Below, one piece after another: positions 11,669 through 23,900 of a stretch of 64,000 nucleotides of DNA. Every line of letters starts with the position of its first letter. Position 1 is the first letter of the stretch. Under the pieces are notes generated by a model. It did not search any database, had not been told where the DNA came from, and saw only the letters and a program-made list of their open reading frames with translations. Position numbers and translations under genes: made by a program. Where the stretch lies: contig CM049405.1 in assembly GCA_026929865.2 (NCBI GenBank), positions 22,888,001 to 22,952,000 on the forward strand, written 5' to 3'. Source of the DNA: Hyperoplus lanceolatus. Lineage: Eukaryota > Chordata > Actinopteri > Uranoscopiformes > Ammodytidae.

Positions 11669-11869
11669 AATAGAAGCCGTATTAGTCGATAAACATAAAT
11701 AGGCAGGTCTTGGAGGAGAGCTTGCAGCATTCCTGAAAGGTGATGGGTGTGTTTTCCGTACGTCTATATCAGTAAGTAGGAAGTGGGAGGAATCAATCCA
11801 AACTTCAATTCTCCCTCTGAACCAGGCCAGCAGAAAAGGGTGGCAGTGGTTGTGTGTGGTGGTGGGTTA

Positions 11870-11949
11870 TCAGTTCTCGAGGAAAGCCACGTAGTCGGTG
11901 AGTCGGGCCAACTGCTGCTCATTTGGAACCAGTGAGACTGGGGGAGGAT
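11870..11949 (-). CDS. cops8: cops8 coding exon 7 with stop
   Basis: 80 bp encoding (D)[19 protein letters not shown] then VAFLEN and a TGA stop. The acceptor CAG follows a CT-rich tract. Confidence 0.94.
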
Positions 11950-14900
11950 CTGTCGGGAGAGAGAGAGAGAAATAGAGAGAGATAGAGTCAGAGGGGGTTT
12001 TCCTCATTGAGTCAAGGTGCTATCGATCTCCTCAAATCTCCCTGGCTTTAACACGGTGGCTGCAGCCCACGTGCTGTAACTCAGAGACTGAGCATGCCAC
12101 AGGTTTCAAGTTAACAACACAGTCGACATGTGAGCTCTCTGCTTCCCTGATCTATTTAACAACACTATCAGCAGCGTCTCCCCCACCAAGTGCCTGACTG
12201 TGAGACATTCAGCCTGGAGATCATTACAACACTTTTACATTACCAGATTGTTTTCCTGTGTGAGATTTTTCACCCAACAACCCAAATTACCAAGTGCTAT
12301 AAAAGTGCGGGTGGTGCTGTGGAGGGGGGGGGGGAACAGGCATTTGAGGACGTATGGTTGAGTGGGTTAGCGTTTTTGTGCTGGACATGTGCAGAGCAGA
12401 TGCGTCAGCAGTCGTGTCCAATGATTACAGAGACGAAGATAGACCGCAACCTACTCTCCTTGACTTTTTGCATACATCTGTTGGTTTATGTTACGAGATG
12501 AATCAATCCGTGATTCTCTGGGCTTGAGGACGTGATCATGTGATAAAATAAATAAATAAATAAATAAATATGGGAGCAGTGGAGGAAAAAAAGGGAATGA
12601 TGTGGTTTGGGAAATATGGACAAAAGCCAAAGGAGACTAAGCAAATGAAAAAGTTCAAGAGATTCTAGGAAAAGTAAAGTCATCTGTCTTTCTTTGAGAT
12701 TTAAAGGGCTCCTAAATCGCTGCTCTCGACCTTTTTGTGTGTCTATAAAAATATCAGAAGACAAGTAGCAGGAAAGTGGGTGCAGGATTACTCCTGAAGA
12801 GAAAAGCATTTGAGCAACAACACAAGTGAGCTGTTGACGGATGCAAATTAAAAGAGCAGTACTGCCACCTACCTGGCTTTTTGGGCATCACCATCCTGGT
12901 AGCGGGGTCTGCCAGCCAGCCCTGGCTCACCACACCTTTTGGACAAGAGACAGAGATGGGAAATACCCTCATCAGCAAATGTAGAAGTAGTTATGTCATG
13001 GAAATTAAATGCATTACACCTCTGTGGAAATGTTGCAATGACACAGCTGTTTTTTAAGACTGTGTTTTTGCTGAAGTCTGGAAGGTACATACAAAACTGT
13101 TGGGTTTAGTTCTGAAAATAATATAAGAAGGCCACATATACTAATTTTCAGGTTCAAAATTGTAGTTTGGGTTTCATGGTGTAGCTTAAAAACAAAACAC
13201 TTAAAATTTCTCACAGTGCCATTGCTAAATCTCCTCTTTTCCGCCTCTGTCTGTAATGCCTCGTTTCCACCGAGTAGAGCGGGTCGGGTCGGAGCGGCTC
13301 AGAGCGGGACAGCTCACTTTTAAGAATCTCGGTGGAGTTTCCACCGCCGACCCTACCCTTACTGGTAGAGCGGGGTTTAGGCTGGACTGTGATAGCAGTC
13401 GCCAGAATATGGATCAAACTATCGAGCTGTGGAACAACTGTGGTCAAGCCCTCGGTCTCTCGTTTTTGCTTGGTCAAACCAGCCGCTTCTTTATTTATTC
13501 CCCCCGTGTTGTTGTGAGCGTAAACGCACAGAGATGGCTCGGTGCAACTGATAAAGACAGTGAGCGAACAGCGCTGCATGAAATCATAGCAGTGGGACAC
13601 AGTGTAGCCAACAGATTAATTTAACCCATTGATGACTATGGCAATCTAGGATGCATGTCCTTAATGCCTGAGGGTTTTCTGAAAAAATAGTACGAATTGT
13701 CAAGTCTACCAAAACCTTAATATCTAAGCCTGTGTAGCACATAGAAACATGAAATAAAATACATTTAAAAGTTAAGGTTCACAGGTTTTATTTAAACATG
13801 CTCCCTTAGCGCTTACACACCAACACATTTTTCTAAAAATCGTCAAAATTAGATGGAGAGAAAAAAAAAAAAAAAAAATAATATAAAATATTTAAAAATA
13901 ATGTGCTAAATGAAGTTATAATCCTGCTTCCTTTTATAATGGATAGTAGTGACTGAGTGTGTAGTGGAGGGATAAAGATAGACAGATATAGGAAGGAGGA
14001 GATAGCTTTATTTTATAATTTAGTTATAAAGTTCAGTTATCACTGGCACCATAAATCCAACTTCACAGTACAACTGGAACGCAGAATGACTCCCGCTGTC
14101 GGGAGCCGATCAGCTGGTCCAAACGGCTGTATACCACGGAGATGAAAACGAAACTGAAACTTAACTATCGCCTGGCTGGGCTGAATCTGAGTTGGGGCAG
14201 CAAAATATAGCCTAAATTCATAAATATTGTTAATAAATAGATGCAATGTGTTGTGTGATTTTCTTCAGTAGCCTATAGTAGACCTAGATTCTGCTCTCGG
14301 AACGCCACTAACTGTTCTGTAATACACTATCGCCGACACAGCCGGCGTATTTTTTATTATTATGTATTGTATTTATTTTTATTGACGTGATTTTCAGCAA
14401 ACCACACACATTTTGGGTGGTCACGTGGTCTTAAAATATCAACAAAACCCCCTCATGTGTATTTGAACTAATGACAGTGCATTCTATGCTGCGCACGCCA
14501 TGAAAATGAGATAAAGTAACAATGCTGCGCTACGCAGCATCAGGCAGGAGATACAATGTGGCGTCGCGCAGCAGCAGTCATCAATGGGTTAATGACGAGG
14601 AAAAACACCACACAATAAACAGTGCTGCGCTCACATTTTCGCCAAAAGACAAGACTCTTTACTCTTGCCGAGGTGACTACATACACGGTAATGATTCTTT
14701 CAACCAATAAACGGACGGCATGTGTCGCTCCGCCTTTTCGGCACTCTTTCAGGCGGCTGGTACCCCAACGGAGGAGTACAGAAAATAGGAGAGGCTTAGA
14801 GCGGTTAGGAGCGCTTATATCCGTACCCTACCCAACTTTTGGCAAATGAAAAGCCAAAATACTCGGACCGAACCACTCCGACCCGCTCTTCTCGGTGGAA

Positions 14901-17900
14901 ACGAGGCATTACATTCCGTTTCAGAGCCTGTCTCTTTAAGCCCCGCCCTCCAAAATTTCCAATCTGCTCTAATTGGCCTTGAATCTTACTGGAGGTTGTG
15001 CTAAGTAAGGTTTGAACACAAAATCTTTCACTAATGATTTCATGCACTTGTGGGCTTATTTAATTTGGGTCTAATCATTAATTTATAAGTATACTCCATT
15101 AAAAACACATTGGAAGAGCTTTTTCTTTTTGTCAAATATAAGCCTATAATATGACATACCCTAGTCCTATGATAGACTTGATAGGTTTGCACACCTTATC
15201 AAGTGGCAGTTGTGCTAAGTTAGGTTGATAAGAAGGGACGTGGCTTCTCCCCTTATGATGTCATAAGTGGAGACTGGTATCTGGTTTTGGACACAGGTTT
15301 TCAGAAAGTGGAGGTAGAGAAAAAGAGTCGGTAGTTCTTTTTTATACTTTGGGAGTCTGTAGAACCATATTAATGTTGAAAAAAAACTATGAAAAAGTTA
15401 ATTTTGCACAATAGGTGACCTTATAAAAAAATTAATGTAGGTTATGTGAATTAAATCTTACCCTTTACTGCCTCTTCCACAGAGTATCCAACAAAGGCTG
15501 CAAAATCATCTGCTGCGATGGAAGTGTAAGCCTGGGCCACGAGACCGTATGCCCTTTGCCGTGTGCTCTCTGTGAAGGATGCATTAAGCAGAGACATTAA
15601 TATCAGATAGGATAGCATGCTAAAACCGTGCTCTGGTTCTATTTTAAGTGCCTACAGTATATGGGCAACAGCAACTTGCTGAAGACCTTCAGACATGCTG
15701 ATATGTCATTTTATCATGGCGTTTAAGAGTCATGTTTTGTGTAAATAAAGCTACTAATTAGCACTGTAACCATAACAAATAACAATAAATTAGGACTGAC
15801 AGGTGGGTTTTTTGAAGCCAGAGGCAGTTTTTGAATAAACAGTTCATTGCTATGATCATTAGCAGTCCCAGGTACAGTAAGTAGGTTTTGGTCAAATGTC
15901 TAATGAATGCTGAAGGCCTGAATTTGTCATTTCATGCTTTTCCTTTCTTTTCATCTTAACATCTGGCTTGGGCAATTTTGAGTATTTGCATTTAGGAAGT
16001 TGATCTCTCTAACAACCCTATATCTACACCAAACTAGCACACAGTCACATACGACTTAGCAACTGACATGAGTTGGTTTGGGATTCAAACAAAAACAAGC
16101 TATTCTGCACACAAACACAAACTCTTGGTTTCCCTTTGATTGCTTTTGAATCTGGGTTTCTTTAAAATCTAATCATGCATTTTGTTGTTAGAGAACTTTT
16201 TAATCGTGTGATAAACTCCTGATGAAAAATAATAAATTAAATTAAGGTGTTCCATCTTCAAGAATACTTATTGGACATTGGTTAATGAATCATGCTTGAA
16301 ATAAGTCAAAGCTATATTTACTGTGCAGCGCTTACACTACAAAACAACTGACACCTTTATCTGCAGGCACCAATTTAGGCTTCCATTCCGTCAGAGCTGT
16401 CCCAGTTATCGGGCCTGACTTGACATGGCGCTGCAGTTTTGTAGGAGATAACTTTAGGGGTGACAGAGGGCCTCACAGCAGCATGGAACAACGGACACTG
16501 GCATGTCTTTGCTGCTGCTCCCGAAAGCTATCACGTAAAGGCCTTTAGGGGTTGTGGCCTTTGGTGTTTTATAGCCTAGCAACGGCGGTGTGTGTAACAA
16601 CAGTCAGCCCCCAATCTGTTGCTGCAGCTTGGGGCAGTAACAATAATAAGTGGGATGAGTAAAGACAGCTGTGAGGGGAAGGCTGGAGCTTTGTCAAGAG
16701 CTCTTTCTCATTCTCCTGTCTTCTCCACGTTACTATGCTCGTCTAAAAACAGGTGGAGGGACAGACTTTATATATAATAACGACTTTGAAAAATGGCAAG
16801 TTGAAATGTATGTCTCAGTTGTGTTTGATGGTACTTTCATGGCTTGTAATACAGTGGAGGAATATCTGTAGTCCAGTTTGAAACCTTTTAAAGCAGACTA
16901 TTTGAAAAGTGTGGTTACAGATAAATGGGATCTAAGTCATATTGTATTTAGTTAATGTGGTGTAGACCTGTAAAGAATACAGGAACTGAAAAATGACAAC
17001 GGTACCAGCGATACTTTTGGGTCATTACAGAACAAAAAAATATTTTATGCACTTGTGGGCTGATTTCATTTGGGTCTAATCTACTTTAGTAGAATTTATT
17101 TTATTCATTTATACATATACTCCATAAAAAACACATTGGAAGTGCTTTTTCTTTTTTCAAATACAAGCCTATAATATGACATACCCTAGTCCTATGATAG
17201 ACTTGATAGGTTTTCTAATCATTTTCAGTATCGAAAAGTATCAAAGTCTTATTGCTACGAGTCTCGGAACAAATATTTTGGTATTGTGACAACACTTACA
17301 TGGTGTCTCATCAATCAAAAATGACTGAGGTGGAAATCAATCTAGTTTTTGATCCCACCTCTCTACTCCGCTTCAAACGCCCCTCTGTTAAAAGTGAACA
17401 AATATAACACCTCATAAAACTGTTCTGTGTTGGATACATTTTCTCGCAGCTGCATGTTCGCATAAAATAAATGACAACTCTGAGCAAACGGTCCAAACAC
17501 AGCGTCTCTTTCCAAGGGGTTTTTCTGTAACTCAGTCCCCAGGCAGACATGTATTTTTACCATGGCCTTTTGACCGTTAGGTGATGACTCTTGTAGCAAC
17601 TGGACCATTCTTTCTTAGTATGGTCTTCTGACACTCCAGAGTTAGGTTAAGAGCTGCTGAGTAAGTCGTCCATGCGTGAGAGGATAGGAGTTTTACTAAG
17701 GAGAAACAGGACCTGGCCTGTCCTTCCCCAACGGTCTATTCCAGGGTGGCTATCATTTCTCACCCTCTCACGCCTTAAAAATAGCCCCTACTTTTCACCG
17801 GCAAAGGCAAAGCGTACAGGACATGGCAAGGGCTTTTATTTTTAAATACAGCCTATTGCCAAGTAAGAGCTGTATGAAACAGGGAAATGTTCTGATGGAA

Positions 17901-20900
17901 ACAGCATAATAATGCCAAAATAATACTGTGGTTTTCTTCCTTTGTATACTTCCTTTACATAAACCTTATGATTGAGTTTAGAAATAAATCAAAAAGATGT
18001 TTAACTTCATGCAGCTTTATTCCACGATCCATAGAAAAACAGATGAGGTGATCCCAAGCAGATCAGCTGATCACCAATTCAACACAAACATGAACAATGT
18101 GAGAGAAATACAAATAACTATTTTCATGAGTTATGAGGAAAAAGATGTTTCATCAATCTTCCTACTTTCTATATGTTACATTCATAAAGATCTAGTTGTT
18201 CATTTAACTCACATAAAAGTACAAAAGTATAAAAAGAAGTTATGAAAAGGTACAAACAACATTAAAATTGAATATTGCACTGAAAGTGAGGGCAAGACAT
18301 TTAGCCCACATCCAACCTAACCTTATAGTTCTTTCAACATTAAATGCAGAGTCCCTGCCATAAACACTTTTCAAGAAAATAAAACTTCAAAAGCACAAAT
18401 TACATTATTTCCTATAAGTCCATCAGCACCTAAAATTTAATTATTCCTCCTCCTCCTCCTCCTCTGCATCCTCAAATTCTTCTTCATCAACCAATCCAAA
18501 ATCCATTTTTGCCAGGACTGCTTCAACGTGATCTGTTGACAACGTGAAGTGGTCCATCTTCTCAAATCCTGGTTCTGGCCTCTCTTCGCCCAGTGAACAT
18601 TTGGCTGCGTCTTTGGTCTGGTTGATAAGCCCCTTGGAGGCTAACAGAAACTCAGCAGCTCCTCCCTGCTCCAGTGCCCTCACAGCCGTATCGGTGAGCT
18701 CTGAACTGGACTGCAGTCTTTCCCCGTAGCGTTGAGCCAGTGCCCGCAGAGCTGCCACCTTTTCATCTTGCTCTTTACCAATCTGCTCCAGCAGTATGGT
18801 CTTGCGATCTTCCAGGACAGCATATAGTAGGTCAAAGCGTTCGGCTAGCCCTTGCTTAGCACACTGAGAATTCTCCTGTACAACACGGCAGGCGTCTTCC
18901 ATCTGGTTGAGCAGGGCCTGCAGGCGGCCATTGCTGGACACAAGGGTATCGATAGCATTACTCAGTTCAGTCTTCTGGGCCTGGTAAACACTTCCTAAAG
19001 GTGCCACTTCACAGTCCTTATGCTGGCCAAACACTTTGCACATGGAGCAGGTGGGTACCTGGCAGGTCACACAGTAGATGTTGATTTTCTCATCCTCGTG
19101 TTCTTGACACAGCGGTTCTTTGGATTCTTTGGGCTTCAGGGTGGGTTCTGTGTCAGTGGTGGTGTTGTTACCCTCTTGCTGCTGCTTGTAGATGTCAATA
19201 ATATTTTCAACTAGCAGGTTGCGTTGGAGCCCATGCACACCGTGGCGGTCAAGGACAACCTCAAACCGGCAAGTAGGACAGCGGAAGACGCCGCCAGAAA
19301 AGCGGTATGGGTTGCGTGAGTCGTAGAGGTCACTGGCACAACCACGGCACAGGTTGTGCTGGCAGGGCAGGATGACCACAGGTTTGGTGAACATTTCCAG
19401 GCAGATGGGGCAGCTCAGCTGCTTCTCAAGGCTATCCATGGGGCTTGGAGGACGAACCATAGATCCTGTCCTCTGAACGTCCATTATGCAAAGTCTCTCG
19501 CTGCAGTTAGACCAGTAAGTTTCACAAGAAAAAACTAGTGTTTTCAGTTTCTGTTGGTTTCAGAAGTTATTAAAATAAAAAGGCAGATTCTGTAAATCTG
19601 TCCTTGGAGTGTGCCGTTGCTTTGGAAATGCTGTTATCTATTCTGGCTCACTGCTAGTAGCACGGCCCTTTATACCAGCCCCCCACAGCTGGTGACATCC
19701 GATCCTTTCCACCAAACAGAGCATACATTCCTGCCTGCTTGCTGCCTTGGGATCCTTTCACAGAAATGGACCCCTCCTACCTAGTGCTGCATGTGTCACA
19801 TGTCCCAGTGGGCACTCCGTCCCCTCTAACAGTGACACAAGTTGTGGACAGACAAGAGACAACCAAGGTCCATGTGAGCTCAAATGTATTGGTAAACAAG
19901 TAAATGTCAACATCCTGTGACACCTGTGTTGGTTTGATAATTAAATCACCTTTAAATCTGTTGTCAATAACATAGTTTGCTATTCATATACCTTGATTTA
20001 TTTACACAAAAAAAAAAAACCTATTGTGGTATATTTCATATATCATATAGTTTCCATATTAATGTCTAAATTCAAATCAACCACCGATATTGATATATAG
20101 TAAATTGTCATTTCGTTGATGCCTTAACGAGTCAAAATGGTTAAGTCGTTTTGTAAATTAAAGTCACCATCTGCTGGTAAATGCTTTTCAAATATGAAGA
20201 TTAACTTGTTTTCTTATAATTGAATACCTTTGTGAATCCCTTGTTGTGTTATTGTTGCAATGTTTATGCCTAATGTTAATGAAAAGTTTATGGCCAACGA
20301 GTATGGTACTTGCAGGTTGCATTGAGATATAGTGGTTAATCAGATGTATCGTGAAATGTTATTGTAAAAAGATGATGGTCTTCAATCGTTACCTAAGTGT
20401 GTTGTGACATACAGTACGTCAGCATCCATGGCAGATCAACACAGAGAAGAGTAAACATGAGGGAACAGCTATTCTTAAACTCTTGCACAAGGGATGCACT
20501 CTTGCATCATATGAAGCAGATGCCCCAAGAGTTAAGCAAAAGAACAATAATTTTAACAAGGATGTATCTTCAAACTATTAATTTGGTGTAAGAAGATATG
20601 TGAATTCAAGACAGCACACCTATCTAAATATTGGATTACCTTATGACAGTATATGCTTCATTATGGTGAGTATGTAAAATGATTATTATGAAAGCATTGC
20701 ATCCATGTGATATAGCCCTCATCATAACAACCATGTCACACTGCTGGAAATGAAAAGGAATTATATGCAGTCAAATCCGGACCAGTGTTTCCCACAAATA
20801 GGCTCTACTTGGGCGGCCCGTCCATTTAGATAGATGTAGGCTACCCTTCATTTGTCAAATAAAGAACTTGTCAAAAAAGGCAGCGCTATTAAGATCCTTG

Positions 20901-23900
20901 CGCGTCACTGACAGCCTATGAATAACGTCACGTTACATGGTGATATTTTCAAGTGCTGTTGGTTAAAAATGACAATTTGGCGGAGATAGCTTACCTTGAT
21001 TAGCTCAATGTGATCTTGTGAAAAGTAGTGTTAGGTGAGAAACTAAAACAAAATCTACAGCTGCTGCCGAAGTAGTAAATAGAAGAAAAATATATATAAA
21101 ACGGCCAACGCAATTACACAAAGGTAATACTGTTTACAATCAAAAAATTGGATACCGCCCAACTGTATAGTCTGGTTTGTTTAAAAGGCTATGTAGGTAT
21201 CCTTTCTGAATTATTTAACGTCATTGACTTGTTTATCAACATAAGTTCATAACCTTTGTTTGACTTATTTATTGCTGTACCCGCCCATCACACGCTGCGC
21301 CGTCACAATCTGGGCCACCACCTGACCAACGCAAGTAAATTCTTAACCTGTGGGAAACACTGCGGACCCTTTATTTTCCAACATGTTTTTTTCCACCTGT
21401 GTGTTGCACAATAGCTAAAGTTTGTTCAGCCGGTCCCCCCTGCTAATTTCAATTCTAAATCATGCAGGGAAAATGTTAATATTTAATTCACTTCAATGTC
21501 CCTTTGCTAAGGTTTCCCCAGAGCCAAATATGTAAGGCACATCTTATTTAAAGTGTTTTCAAAATCTAAAAAGCTGAATGACATGTGAAGTTATGAGTGT
21601 GACAGGTTAGATAAGACTTGACTTGTGGCCTTACCCCTAAGGGACTCCATGACTGGAAGGATATTCTCTGACCATTGGTAAGCTGCGATTGCAGTGTAGA
21701 TCCCTGGAAAGTCCCGCTGCCAAATGTGTTGGCCAACGGCCCAAATGGCTGCTAATTCAGGATTTGCCTGTATACAAGTGGAAAAGCATTTCCAAATTCT
21801 TCAGTATGCTACAGTTGACAAGGTTGGGTTCATCATACGCATGTGAAAATCAGTCACACCCAAATACTTACAGCAGGATATTGAATCAGTTATCACAGTA
21901 GTCAACTTTGTAACTGGTTATTTTGTCCATATGGTGCCTTATTTTAAACCCAAAACCATATTGAGTTTATGAAGCTTTTTTTTATATAAATACAATCTGA
22001 GAACCTCAGCCTTCAGCTGAGCATCTGAGTTATGATCTTGGAAATAATTTTATTCCACACCCGTCTCACTGTACAGTTAATGCCTAAACAAAACAAAGGC
22101 AACCCTGGTTGACTTCTGAACTGTTGTCATGTGTGAAGCCAAATTATGTTATGGATTTAAATTGCCATTGTTTATGCATTCAGACAAGTTAGACAACTAG
22201 AGCTTACTAGAGTTGGTGTGATAAACCAGCGGTGATTAAACCAAAAAAGAGAAGTAATAGAGGGACCAGCTGATTCAAATCATCAACTCTTTATAAACTC
22301 CCGATCCTGAAATCATTTAAATTAGCTGTTGAAGCCGGTGGGAGTGGTATAAAATGTGCAGGACAAGTGGCACTGCAGGAGAGGAGAAGGAAACACCTCT
22401 CTTCTATATAATAAGCTACATGACTGGTGCAAAGCTATGTTTACAGCATGAATGAAACCGCTTTTTTTGCTTAATACACAACAGAAACAAACAGGACGCG
22501 TACTGACACACGATGCGGAAGAATGTTCGGGCCAGTATGATACGCGTGCAAAGCATAGCTTGCAAACTGTGGCTAACTCACCGGGAACACAAAATACTTT
22601 CACATCTGTGATTTCAGCAAAGCAGGAGGGGTTCAAGGTGGTTTAAGGTTTCAGAAGTGGCAATGGTGTCTTTTTGGCAGGTTTATTTTTAGCACACGTG
22701 CCAAATGTGACCCTGGGGGCTGGGCAAATTGACAACTCACCTTTCACCTGGAAGGTCGATATTGTGATTCATTTTTCGATAGATTTTTTACTTAGAATGG
22801 AGATCATATCAGCCCTAGTCAATACCATATGAAGCAGAATAAGCAGGAGGAATGGTTTTCAGTAGTAATTATTTCAGTGTCTACATGTCTTAACATGCTT
22901 ACCGTTTTTATTGCTTGGGGAATCCGTTTCCAGAGATACCTGCCGTTATTCCTGTTGGATCCACAGAAGACAATATACAGAATAAAGCTGTAAGTGCAGG
23001 CAGTCATAGTCATGACACAGGGTTAGTATTGATACAACAAAAGGTACCTTCTGTAGTTCGCCACACATTTTTTTTTCTTTTTACAATTCCAGGAAAACAT
23101 TTTTCACTTTGAAGTAAGCAGATGGATTGAGGTGTTATTGAGTGGCATTGAGATAATTATGTTACATTTAAAAGAAAGGAAGTCTGGCTGTATATGATAA
23201 CCAAGATAGTACTTTGATACGACTAATTATGACAAGTAAAGTTGTCTTTTTAAATAACTTGACCTTTGGCGTTATGCACTGTGATATGTCCTTAAAAAAC
23301 CTCAGAAGCCAAAAAAGTACAGTCATTTTGCAATTAGGAATGCTTTTTTTTTTGCATTGAATTTAAGGACTTCAAAATTAAAAGGAATATGCAAAATAAG
23401 AGTTGTCCAATGTAGATGAAGGAAAAACTTGATTCTGCAAATCAGTCCATGTCACCCACCCTAATAAAATACCCTATATTTAGAAAGAGAGAAAGACTCA
23501 GCCACTGCAGACAGACTCAGAGTTGACTTACATGTCATTATGAAGTAAATAGAGTGCCAGCAGCTGAGCGTAGACTTGAGGTGTTGCAATGCCCCCTGGA
23601 GCCTGGGGAAAAGAAATGCATGTGTGATGTTAAAGCTAAGAATGATCAGATAATGGAGTAAATGAAGCTAATGTTACTTCCCTAAACATTCCATGGTGTA
23701 TATTTGAACAATTATGCACTTTATGCATCAGACATTAGCTACAGACTGACAGACCAGGAACAAAGTCTGAAAGTTAAGTTAGAAATCGCCTTAGCATCTG
23801 CTAACCTTTTAGCATCGGTCCTAACTTCACAATTTCAGCTCCAACATGCAAGAAGGTAAATGTAAGGTAGTATAAGATTGCTTAACACCACATAGTTAAC

